The notes under the pieces were generated by a model. It did not search any database, had not been told where the DNA came from, and saw nothing but the letters and a program-made list of their open reading frames with translations. Of a DNA stretch of 11,613 bases, positions 5,860 through 11,613 are shown piece by piece. A program made the position numbers and the translations under genes. Each line of letters starts with the position of its first letter. The stretch's first letter is position 1. This DNA is from Solirubrobacteraceae bacterium (GTDB taxonomy: Bacteria; Actinomycetota; Thermoleophilia; Solirubrobacterales; Solirubrobacteraceae): contig JADGIB010000095.1 of the NCBI GenBank assembly GCA_019683665.1, positions 1 to 11,613 on the forward strand. Direction: 5' to 3'.

Positions 5860-7119
5860 ATGGGCAACGTCGTCCCCCTCTCCGGGGCGTCCGGGGGCGC
5901 GCCGCGCCGCCGGCGCAGGCGGTCGTCGAAGACCGCGCTCGTGCTCGGCGGGGGCGGGTTCACCGGGGCGGTCTACGAGATCGGCGCGCTGCGGGCGCTC
6001 GACCTCCTGTCCGTCAACCGCACCGTCAACCAGTTCGACGTCTACGTCGGCACCTCGGCCGGCTCGTTCGTGGCCGCGCTCACCGCCAACGGGGTCACCC
6101 CCGAGGAGATGATGCGCGTCGTCAACCAGCAGGAGCACACGCCGTTCGGCGACATCGACGTCGGCACCCTGCTGCGGCCGAACCTCGTCAGCTGGGCGCG
6201 GGCGGGGCTGACGATGCCGCTGCGCGCCGCCGCGGTGCTGCGCGAGCTCGCCGGCCAGCTCGGCTCGATCTCGATCATGGACGTCCTGCTCGGGCTCGGC
6301 GAGGGGCTGCCGGCCGGCTTCTACAGCGGCGCCGGCCTGGAGCGCTACCTGCGCTCGGTCCTGTCGGACCCCGACCGCACCGACGACTTCCGCTTCCTCG
6401 GCCCCGAGCTCTACCTGACGGCGACCGACCTCGACACGTGCGAGCGGATCGTCTTCGGCTCCGACGGCTGGGACGACGTGCCGATCTCGACGGCCGTGCG
6501 CGCCTCGACGGCGCTGCCGATGGTCTACGAGCCGGTCCGCGTCGGCGACCGCGAGCTCATCGACGGCGGGATCGTCTCGACGACGAACCTCGACATCGCC
6601 GTCGAGGCGGGGGCGAAGCTCGTCGTCGTCGTCAACCCGCTCGTCCCGTACGTCAACGACTTCTCACGGGAGGTCCGCACGCTCTTCGGCACCCGGCCGC
6701 GGCGCGTGTCCGACATGGGCTTCCCGCAGATCGGCTACCAGGCGTTCAAGCTCATGACCTACCAGCGCCTGCACGAGATGGCGCGCCAGTGGGAGGAGCG
6801 CTATCCGGGCGTCGACATCCTCCTCATCGAGCCGGAGCCCGACGACGAGCTGATGTTCCAGACGTCGATCATGAACTACGCGAAGCGGGTCGACATCGCC
6901 CGCCACGGCTTCGAGACGGTGACGATGCGCCTGGCCGCCGACTACGACCGCTTCCACGAGATCGCCGAGCGCCACGGGATCGAGATCTCCGCCACCCGGG
7001 TGCGCAAGGTCGTCGACCACTTCGCCGCCCGCGACGAGGCCGCCGACGCGACCCGCGCGTGGCGGCGGATCCTCGAGCAGACGACCGGCGCGCTCCTGCG
7101 TCAGTCGGCCGAGGACTGA
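5860..7119 (+). CDS. patatin-like phospholipase (serine acylhydrolase)
   Basis: Patatin-family enzymes cleave acyl chains from phospholipids or other lipids with a Ser-Asp dyad. In this 419-residue protein the oxyanion loop is GGGGFTG (30-36), the nucleophile elbow is GTSAG (64-68, S66) and the second catalytic residue is D235 in DGG (235-237). There is no signal peptide. Instead the N terminus carries six consecutive arginines (16-21) just before the first strand, which could bind anionic membranes or nucleic acid. About 180 residues follow the catalytic core, including an 'IGYQAFKLMTYQRLHEMARQ' helix and a 'D-ILLIEP' strand, a layout seen in bacterial patatin proteins of the RssA/YlbK type. 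The ATG lies 10 bases after TAGACT. Its end overlaps the aminotransferase end by 19 bases on the opposite strand. The substrate is unknown. Confidence 0.92.
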   Translation: MGNVVPLSGASGGAPRRRRRRSSKTALVLGGGGFTGAVYEIGALRALDLLSVNRTVNQFDVYVGTSAGSFVAALTANGVTPEEMMRVVNQQEHTPFGDIDVGTLLRPNLVSWARAGLTMPLRAAAVLRELAGQLGSISIMDVLLGLGEGLPAGFYSGAGLERYLRSVLSDPDRTDDFRFLGPELYLTATDLDTCERIVFGSDGWDDVPISTAVRASTALPMVYEPVRVGDRELIDGGIVSTTNLDIAVEAGAKLVVVVNPLVPYVNDFSREVRTLFGTRPRRVSDMGFPQIGYQAFKLMTYQRLHEMARQWEERYPGVDILLIEPEPDDELMFQTSIMNYAKRVDIARHGFETVTMRLAADYDRFHEIAERHGIEISATRVRKVVDHFAARDEAADATRAWRRILEQTTGALLRQSAED

Positions 7120-7120
7120 C
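7100..7120. terminator. palindrome spanning the two convergent stop codons, candidate bidirectional terminator
   Basis: GTCAGTC (7100-7106) and GACTGAC (7114-7120) are perfect reverse complements around a 7-base loop. They contain the phospholipase stop (7117-7119) and the aminotransferase stop (7103-7101, minus strand). Any transcript from either side carries the same 7-bp hairpin at its end of translation. No T-tract follows on either strand, so termination is inferred from position only. Confidence 0.4.
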
Positions 7121-8210
7121 CGGCGAGGACCGCGGCGAGCGCGTCGCGCAGCCGCTGCGCGCCCTCGCGCTCGTGGACGGCGGCGCGGACGTGGCCGCCG
7201 CCGCCGAACGTGCCGCCGGCGGCGACGAGGACCTGCGCCCGGGCGAGGCGGTCGGCCAGGCCCGCCCCGTCGAGGCCGGGCGCGGCGATCCACAGGACGT
7301 TCGCCTCGCTGGGGGCGACCTCGAGGCCGAGCGCGCGCAGCTCCCCGGCCAGCCGGTCGCGCTCGGTCCGCACCGACGCCGCGCGCCGCTCGACGACCGG
7401 CGCGGTCTCGCGCAGCGCCGCGAGCGCGCCGACCTGGGCGAGCTCGCCGATCCCGCCGGGCGGGGCCAGGCGCTCCAGCAGCGGCTCGCTGCCCGGCCCG
7501 CCGACCGCGTAGCCGACCCGCAGGCCCGCCAGCCCCCACGCCTTCGAGAACGTCCGCACGGCGAGCAGCCGCGGGAAGCGCTCGACGAGCCGCGTCGCCG
7601 GGCGCGGCGCGTACTCGACGAGCGCCTCGTCGAGGAGGACCGCGACCCGCTCGGGCAGCGCGTCGAGCAGCGCCGCGAGCGTCGGCTCGTCGAGCCACGC
7701 GCCGGTCGGGTCGTTCGGGTTGCAGAGCGCGACGGCGCGGGTGCGCCCGCCGACGGCGGCGAGCACGGCCTCCGCGCCGAAGCCCGGGGCGGGGACCGCG
7801 GTCGCCCGGGCGCGGCGGGCCACCAGCGGCAGGAGCGGGTGCGACGGCCACGGCACGACGAGCTCGTCGCCCGGGCGCAGGAGCGCCTGCGCCGCCGCGG
7901 CCAGGAGCTGGGCGGCGCCCGCTCCGACGACGACCAGCCCCGGCGGCACCCCGACCCGGTGGGCCAGCTCGGCCCGCAGCTCGCCGGCGGCCGGGTCCGG
8001 CGCGCGGTGCAGGCCGCGGCGGGCCGCGAACGTCACCGCGTCGACGACCGCGGCTGGCGGCAGGTGCGGCCACGTCGTCGACGACAGGTCGACGGGGTCG
8101 ACGCGCTCGAGCGCGCGCCGGCGGCGCTCCGCGGCCTCGGCCCGCAGCCGGCGCGAGGCCTCCTCCGGGGTCTCGGCCTCGAACTGGCGGTAGTGGTCGC
8201 GCAGGCCCAC
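7101..8210 (-). CDS. HisC-like PLP-dependent aminotransferase (class I/II, fold type I), atypical
   Basis: The 369-residue protein has the fold-type I aminotransferase layout closest to histidinol-phosphate aminotransferase or CobD. The PLP lysine is K223 in 'TFSKAWGLAGLRVGYAVG', with phosphate-binding R231 and ring-binding D194 ('LLDEALVEY'). The C-terminal arginine R342 may bind a substrate carboxylate. Several family positions differ: the Tyr in the usual RYPDP is A70 (HRAPDP), the Tyr of DEAY is L197, and the Asn before PTG is D167 (NPNDPTG). The N terminus carries a charged 35-residue helix, and the usual N-E-N-P-x-G segment is STTWPHLP. These changes suggest a substrate other than histidinol phosphate, and no other his gene is nearby. 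The GTG start is 7 bases after the membrane-protein stop, so it is the last gene of the acyl-CoA synthetase operon. Confidence 0.85.
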   Translation of the reverse strand: MGLRDHYRQFEAETPEEASRRLRAEAAERRRRALERVDPVDLSSTTWPHLPPAAVVDAVTFAARRGLHRAPDPAAGELRAELAHRVGVPPGLVVVGAGAAQLLAAAAQALLRPGDELVVPWPSHPLLPLVARRARATAVPAPGFGAEAVLAAVGGRTRAVALCNPNDPTGAWLDEPTLAALLDALPERVAVLLDEALVEYAPRPATRLVERFPRLLAVRTFSKAWGLAGLRVGYAVGGPGSEPLLERLAPPGGIGELAQVGALAALRETAPVVERRAASVRTERDRLAGELRALGLEVAPSEANVLWIAAPGLDGAGLADRLARAQVLVAAGGTFGGGGHVRAAVHEREGAQRLRDALAAVLAGQSSAD

Positions 8211-8217
8211 GGCCCGC

Positions 8218-8694
8218 TCACCGGCGGCCGGGGACGAGCGACGAGCCGAGCCCGGCGATGAACACGAGCCAGATCGTGAACGCGATCCCGCCGACGACCG
8301 CGCACGCCGCGAACATCGGCACGACGATCCCGCTGCGCTGGTCGTGGCCGGCGGCGCGGCGGACGAGGATCCACAGCGCGTCGAGCCGCTTGAGGACGAC
8401 GAGCGCGCCCATCAGGCCGGCCAGGCAGAGCGCGAACGCGGCGACGATGGCCAGGAACACGTGCTCGCCGTCGCCGCCGATCCGCGACGCCAGCCACAGC
8501 GCGGCGAGCGGGATCGGTCCCCAGAGCAGGAGGTTGACGACGGCCATGACCGCCGCGATCGCCCACGCGAGGGCGGCGTCGACCCGCTGCCGCCGCGGCG
8601 ACCCCGGCACCGGCGGGCGCCGGTGGCGCACCGGGGCCGTCCCGGGCCGGCGGCCCGTGAAGAGCCCGCCGGTGTCGGTCGGGTCGGTCCGCAC
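8218..8694 (-). CDS. three-helix membrane protein of unknown function
   Basis: The 158-residue protein has a basic, proline-rich cytoplasmic N terminus of about 38 residues ('TGGLFTGRRPGTAPVRHRR'), then three hydrophobic segments at about 40-70 (long, possibly kinked at WGPIP), 79-101 and 123-150. A conserved-looking cytoplasmic loop with 'KRLDALWILVRRAAGHDQR' lies between helices two and three. I do not recognise a named family; I have an impression that proteins of this style recur in Thermoleophilia, which a search could settle. The start is the GTG immediately following the acyl-CoA synthetase TGA with no base between, which implies coupling. A TACGCT hexamer 6 bases upstream, inside the synthetase gene, might also give a leaderless transcript. 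The aminotransferase follows after 7 bases. Confidence 0.8.
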   Translation of the reverse strand: MRTDPTDTGGLFTGRRPGTAPVRHRRPPVPGSPRRQRVDAALAWAIAAVMAVVNLLLWGPIPLAALWLASRIGGDGEHVFLAIVAAFALCLAGLMGALVVLKRLDALWILVRRAAGHDQRSGIVVPMFAACAVVGGIAFTIWLVFIAGLGSSLVPGRR

Positions 8695-10482
8695 TCAGTC
8701 AGCGTAGAGCGCGTCGAAGCGGTCCGCGTAGAGCTCGTTGACGACGTTGCGCTTCACCTTCAGCGACGGCGTCAGCTCCCCGGTCTCCTGGCTGAAGTCG
8801 TGGTCGAGGATGAAGAACCGCTTCACCTGCTCGACCTGGGCGTAGCGGGCGTTGACGCGGTCGAGCTCGGCCTGGATGAGCGCGATCACCTTCGGGTGCT
8901 GCGACAGCGCGGCCAGCGACGTGTCCTCGATGCCCTGCTGCTGGGCCCAGGGGACGATCGCCTCCTCGTCGAGCGTGATGAGCATCGTCGGGTACGGCCG
9001 GCGGTCGCCGTGCATGACCGCCTGCGAGACCCACTGCGACTGCTTCATGTCGTTCTCGAGGTTCGCCGGCGTCAGGTTCTTGCCGCCCGCGGTGATGATG
9101 ATGTCCTTCTTGCGCCCGGTGATCGTGAGGTAGCCGTCCTCGTCGATCGAGCCGAGGTCGCCGGTGTGCAGCCAGCCGTCCTCGTCGATCGACCCGAACG
9201 ACGCGTCCGCGTTGCGCCAGTAGCCGGCGAACACGTTCGCGCCGCGGACGAGCACCTCGCCGTCGTCGGCGATCTTCAGCTCGACGCCGGGAAGCGGCCG
9301 CCCGACCGTCCCGAACCTGTGGTGCTCGGGGGTGGACAGCGTCGACGCGGTCGCCGTCTCGGTCATGCCGTAGCCCTCCATGACCGGGACCCCGCAGGCC
9401 CAGAAGAACTCGAGGATCTCCTTGGCGATCGGGGCGGCGCCGCTGACCGCCTCGCGCAGCCGTCCGCCGAACAGGGCGCGGACGTTCGCGAACAGCGTCT
9501 GGTCGAACTGGTCGTAGGCGGCCTGCAGGTCCTCCGGGACCGGCCTGCCCGCGACGCGCAGGTCCTGGACGGCGCCGCCGACCTCGGTCGCCTTCGCCAG
9601 CGTCTCGGCGTCGACGTTGGCGGAGATGAGGCCGTAGATCTTCTCGAAGACCCGCGGCACCGACGGCAGGTAGGTCGGCTTGACCTCCGACAGCTCGACG
9701 ACGATCTGCTTGATGTCGCCGCCGAAGTAGGCGATCGGCGTGCCGCCGTCCCAGGCGGCGAGCTGGACGAGCAGCGCGAACGAGTGCGCGAGCGGGAGGA
9801 AGAGGTAGACGAGGTCGTCGTCGCCGCGGAACAACTCGCGCTGGTTGACCATGTCGACGATCGCGCGGTAGTTGCCGTGGCCGAGGACGCAGCCCTTCGG
9901 CGGCCCGGTCGTCCCGGACGTGTAGATGATCGTGTACGGGTCCTCGGGGGCGACGGCGGCGGTGCGCGCCTCGAGCTCGCGCGGGTCGCGGCCGCGGCCG
10001 CGCTCGCGCAGCTCGTCGATCGTCATCGCGTCGCCGGCCGGCTCGATCGCGATGACGTGGCGCAGGTCCGGGAGGCGGTCGCGGACCTGCTCGATCTTCG
10101 CGACCTGGTCGGCGTTCTCGCAGATGACCGCGACGGCGCCGGAGTCCGACAGCACCCACTCGCACTCCTCGGGCGAGTTCGTCGGGTAGATCGGCACGAC
10201 GATCGCGCCGGCCTGCGTGATGCCGAACGACGCGTACGTCCAGTCGGGCCGCGTCGTGCAGAGGATGCTCACGCGGTCGCCGGGGGAGACCCCGAGGTCG
10301 AGGAGGCCGAGACCGATCTCGCGGGCGATCCCCCCGACCTCGGCGAACGTGAGGTCCGCCCAGCCGTCAGGCGTCCTGTGCTTGACGGCCAGGCGGTCGC
10401 CGAACATCGCCACGGCCCGCGGCAGCAGGTCGGCGATCGTGCGCGAGCCGGTCCCCGCCGGCGTCGCGGTGGTGGCCTCCAT
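8695..10482 (-). CDS. long-chain fatty acid-CoA ligase (AMP-forming, FadD15-like)
   Basis: This enzyme activates fatty acids to acyl-CoA through an acyl-adenylate, feeding beta-oxidation or lipid synthesis. The 595-residue protein has all ANL-superfamily core motifs: P-loop YTSGTTGPPKG (187-197), EGYGMTET (369-376), 'GWLHTGDLG' (436-444, D442 binding the ribose), 'GRKKD' (456-460) at the hinge and the 'GGKNLTPANLE' CoA/A8 region. The likely catalytic lysine is K575 in 'LTPSLKVKR'. This C-terminal form matches the long-chain ACSL/FadD15 group of actinobacteria rather than short-chain ligases. The ATG at 10482 has the only strong Shine-Dalgarno of the window (AGGAGG, 8 bases away), and that site is folded into a perfect hairpin (10491-10514). 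The gene follows the 64-residue HTH-like gene by 42 bases and is followed directly by the membrane protein. Confidence 0.94.
   Translation of the reverse strand: MEATTATPAGTGSRTIADLLPRAVAMFGDRLAVKHRTPDGWADLTFAEVGGIAREIGLGLLDLGVSPGDRVSILCTTRPDWTYASFGITQAGAIVVPIYPTNSPEECEWVLSDSGAVAVICENADQVAKIEQVRDRLPDLRHVIAIEPAGDAMTIDELRERGRGRDPRELEARTAAVAPEDPYTIIYTSGTTGPPKGCVLGHGNYRAIVDMVNQRELFRGDDDLVYLFLPLAHSFALLVQLAAWDGGTPIAYFGGDIKQIVVELSEVKPTYLPSVPRVFEKIYGLISANVDAETLAKATEVGGAVQDLRVAGRPVPEDLQAAYDQFDQTLFANVRALFGGRLREAVSGAAPIAKEILEFFWACGVPVMEGYGMTETATASTLSTPEHHRFGTVGRPLPGVELKIADDGEVLVRGANVFAGYWRNADASFGSIDEDGWLHTGDLGSIDEDGYLTITGRKKDIIITAGGKNLTPANLENDMKQSQWVSQAVMHGDRRPYPTMLITLDEEAIVPWAQQQGIEDTSLAALSQHPKVIALIQAELDRVNARYAQVEQVKRFFILDHDFSQETGELTPSLKVKRNVVNELYADRFDALYAD
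8701..8706 (-). promoter_or_regulatory. possible internal -10 element TACGCT for the membrane-protein gene
   Basis: On the minus strand TACGCT ends 6 bases before the GTG at 8694. It is the same hexamer found at 43-48 and 505-510 with similar spacing. It falls in the last codons of the synthetase (Tyr-Ala-Asp-stop), where Ala uses the uncommon GCT codon; the same Leu-Tyr-Ala-Asp peptide a few codons earlier uses GCG. It may give a separate leaderless message for the two downstream genes. Confidence 0.35.
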
Positions 10483-10490
10483 CTCCCTCT

Positions 10491-10514
10491 CCTCCTGACT
10501 CGGCGTTCAGGAGG
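10491..10514 (-). promoter_or_regulatory. perfect 8-bp hairpin sequestering the Shine-Dalgarno of the acyl-CoA synthetase
   Basis: In the minus-strand RNA, CCUCCUGA (10514-10507) and UCAGGAGG (10498-10491) pair perfectly across an 8-base loop (ACGCCGAG). The second arm contains AGGAGG (10496-10491), the ribosome binding site 8 bases before the AUG at 10482. The first arm contains CCUCCU, the anti-Shine-Dalgarno sequence itself. The stem begins 10 bases after the stop codon of the small upstream gene, so a ribosome finishing that gene would be close enough to open it. The structure is read directly from the sequence; its regulatory role is inferred. Confidence 0.6.
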
Positions 10515-10517
10515 CCG

Positions 10518-10523
10518 ATGCTA
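10518..10523 (-). promoter_or_regulatory. possible -10 element TAGCAT between the small gene and the synthetase
   Basis: TAGCAT on the minus strand fits TANNNT and would start RNA near 10511, inside the 5' arm of the hairpin. Such a transcript would lose part of the stem and expose the Shine-Dalgarno. No -35 is recognisable at 16-18 bases upstream. Confidence 0.3.
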
Positions 10524-10524
10524 C

Positions 10525-10719
10525 TCAGACCCGGGAAGGCTGTGCTTCGGTTGCGAGCGCCTGCTCGCCGTCGCCTGCTCGGAGGCTCTCCATGAACAGG
10601 CTCTTGTCGATCCGCCCCTGGAAGATCGGCACGCCCAGCTCCACGCACTTGGAGATCACTTCTCGGCGCTCCAGCCCTGCTTCGCGCGCAAGCTCGGTGG
10701 GCGTGAGGTGGATCGCCAT
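10525..10719 (-). CDS. small HTH/IF2_N-like protein, 64 residues
   Basis: The short protein has an N-terminal helical module (residues about 4-47) of the form 'LTPTELAREAGLERREVISK' followed by CVELGVPI and 'GRIDKSLFMESL'. The spacing resembles the small helical IF2_N/HTH modules (ELAKELGV-x-x-KEVIE-x-x-x-ELGI) and MerR- or excisionase-like DNA-binding helices. The last 17 residues look disordered. The ATG has AAAGGGGG about 8 bases upstream. A TTGAGG-17-TAGCGT promoter precedes it, the only clear two-box promoter in the window. The codons are less GC-biased than those of its neighbours: 11 of 64 amino-acid codons end in A or T, including four GCA and three GAA. It stands 42 bases before the acyl-CoA synthetase and could be its regulator. 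Whether it binds DNA, RNA or protein cannot be told; the gene call itself is good. Confidence 0.75.
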   Translation of the reverse strand: MAIHLTPTELAREAGLERREVISKCVELGVPIFQGRIDKSLFMESLRAGDGEQALATEAQPSRV

Positions 10720-10757
10720 TGGCCGTCCCCCTTTGTGGGTCGATTGACGTGTCGGCG

Positions 10758-10786
10758 ACGCTAGCGCACGGGGTGGACGTCCTCAA
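10758..10786 (-). promoter_or_regulatory. two-box promoter for the small gene and acyl-CoA synthetase operon
   Basis: On the minus strand, TTGAGG (10786-10781) is separated by exactly 17 bases from TAGCGT (10763-10758). Four of six bases match the -35 consensus TTGACA and TANNNT is satisfied. The expected start is near 10751, giving a leader of about 31 bases with the AAAGGGGG ribosome site. It begins 10 bases after the Nif3-family stop codon. Confidence 0.6.
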
Positions 10787-10795
10787 CAGCGGCGG

Positions 10796-11554
10796 TCAGA
10801 CCGGGTTGGGGATGTCCACGAAGGTGTGACGGACGCCGAACCGCTCGGCGAGCCGGTCGCCGAGCGCGCGGATGCCGAAGGTCTCGGTGGCGTAGTGCCC
10901 TGCGGCGAGGAACGTCACACCGCCTTCCTGCGCGATGGCCATGACGCGCTCGGCCGGCTCGCCGGTCAGGAAGGCGTCGAGGCCCAGCTCGATCGCCTCG
11001 ACGACGTCGTCGGCGGCGCTGCCGGTGACGATCCCGATCGTCGCGACGCGATCGGGGCCGAACGGGAAGACGAGCGGCTCGCGCGCGGTCGCCTCGGCCA
11101 CGCGGGCGACGAGCGCGTCGCGGCTCGGCGCCGGGTCGAGCTCGGCGACGAGGCCGATCGGGCGGCCGCGGTGCTCGGCGAACGGGCGGGTGCGCGCGGC
11201 GCCGAGCGCGCGGGCCAGCAGCGCGTTGTTGCCGACCTCGGGGTGGGCGTCAAGCGGGAGGTGGTAGGCGGCGAGCGCGAGGTCGTGGTCGAACAGGAGC
11301 TTCAGGCGCCGCTTCAGCGCCGGCGTGATCGGGCCGGCGGGCTCGCCCCAGAACAGCCCGTGGTGGACGAGGACGAGGTCGGCGTCCAGCGCGGCGGCGC
11401 GCTCGAACAGCTCGGCCGAGGCGCTGACGCCGGTGACGACGTGGGCGACCTCGCCGGGGCCGGGGACCTGGAGGCCGTTGGGGCCGTAGTCGGCGAAGGC
11501 GGGCGCGTCGAGGAGGGCGTCGAGGTGGGCGATGAGGTCGGCGGTGGCGGCCAT
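10796..11554 (-). CDS. Nif3-like dinuclear metal centre family protein (YbgI/YqfO type)
   Basis: This is a 252-residue member of the widespread Nif3/DUF34 family, annotated variously as a 'GTP cyclohydrolase type 2 homolog' and of unresolved function. The conserved start 'GPNGLQV' (24-30) is followed by the metal-binding set: VHHG (H64, H65), 'AYHLPLD' (H98, D102) and 'GHYATE' (H220, E224). These match the three histidines, one aspartate and one glutamate that bind two metals in the known structures. The TGEP loop (197-200) is also present. It lacks the PII-like insertion seen in longer YqfO proteins. The frame stays open to the window edge; the ATG at 11554 is chosen because it gives the normal family N terminus. 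No Shine-Dalgarno or -10 hexamer is visible upstream, so it may belong to an operon starting outside the window. Confidence 0.92.
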   Translation of the reverse strand: MAATADLIAHLDALLDAPAFADYGPNGLQVPGPGEVAHVVTGVSASAELFERAAALDADLVLVHHGLFWGEPAGPITPALKRRLKLLFDHDLALAAYHLPLDAHPEVGNNALLARALGAARTRPFAEHRGRPIGLVAELDPAPSRDALVARVAEATAREPLVFPFGPDRVATIGIVTGSAADDVVEAIELGLDAFLTGEPAERVMAIAQEGGVTFLAAGHYATETFGIRALGDRLAERFGVRHTFVDIPNPV

Positions 11555-11613
11555 GGGACGGTCGTGGTGGTGGGCGCGGCGTTCGGGGCGCTCCGGCCCG
11601 GGCGGGCGCGGGG

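Noticed and set aside
6438..8261. A 607-residue plus-strand frame through the end of the phospholipase and opposite the aminotransferase
   Set aside because: It conflicts with two supported genes and shows only Arg/Pro/Ala-rich sequence.
9132..9192. 19-base direct repeat (9132-9150 and 9174-9192)
   Set aside because: It encodes the GSIDEDG-aromatic-L segment on both sides of HTGDL in the synthetase, a normal feature of this enzyme family (DxDGW...DEDGY) with similar codons.
8344..10764. An 806-residue open frame on the plus strand across the acyl-CoA synthetase region
   Set aside because: It runs antisense to a fully motif-supported gene, has low-complexity Arg/Asp/Val-rich translation, and lacks any recognisable domain. 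Long antisense frames are expected at this GC content.
10793..10803. Short CGGT-CAG-ACCG stem at the Nif3-family stop as a terminator
   Set aside because: The arms are only four bases with a three-base loop and no T-tract, too weak to call.

Overview
The window is a very GC-rich, tightly packed piece of bacterial chromosome with twelve protein genes, no RNA genes, no mobile elements and no CRISPR. Codon third positions are almost all G or C. Several genes lack a Shine-Dalgarno sequence and instead have a TANNNT -10-like hexamer 6 to 10 bases before the start codon, which is the pattern of leaderless actinobacterial transcripts. Together with an MscL that carries a C-terminal zinc ribbon and the style of the proteins, this suggests a high-GC actinobacterium, most likely of the class Thermoleophilia (Solirubrobacterales-like). 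That placement is inference from protein style, not from a search.

Left part, plus strand (1-4100): a DUF1707/2TM small membrane protein, the tRNA pseudouridine synthase truA, then surE and ligA overlapping by four bases. The first three each have their own apparent leaderless promoter; ligA is coupled to surE. Middle, minus strand (5754-4101): a secreted PBP4-type D-Ala-D-Ala carboxypeptidase followed by mscL, whose stop codon abuts the ligA stop with no base between them. A 105-bp divergent interval with an 18-bp perfect inverted repeat separates the carboxypeptidase from a patatin-like phospholipase on the plus strand (5860-7119). This phospholipase ends in a 19-base tail-to-tail overlap with the next minus-strand group.

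Right part, minus strand, in transcription order: a Nif3-family protein (11554-10796); a 64-residue HTH/IF2_N-like protein with its own -35/-10 promoter (10719-10525); a long-chain acyl-CoA synthetase (10482-8695); a three-helix membrane protein whose GTG directly follows the synthetase stop; and a HisC-like PLP aminotransferase seven bases later. The last four look like one operon.

Most genes are housekeeping: tRNA modification, nucleotide or stationary-phase phosphatase, DNA ligation, cell wall, osmotic safety valve and lipid metabolism. The noteworthy signals are regulatory. The synthetase has the only textbook Shine-Dalgarno in the window, and it is buried in a perfect 8-bp hairpin whose other arm mimics the 16S anti-Shine-Dalgarno, just after the small HTH-like gene. 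There is a recurrent TACGCT/TAGACT leaderless promoter signature, including one inside the end of the synthetase gene. The phospholipase/aminotransferase overlap is a symmetric palindrome containing both stop codons. I see no clear evidence of a wholly new multi-gene system; the small gene plus sequestered-RBS arrangement is the best candidate for something undescribed.
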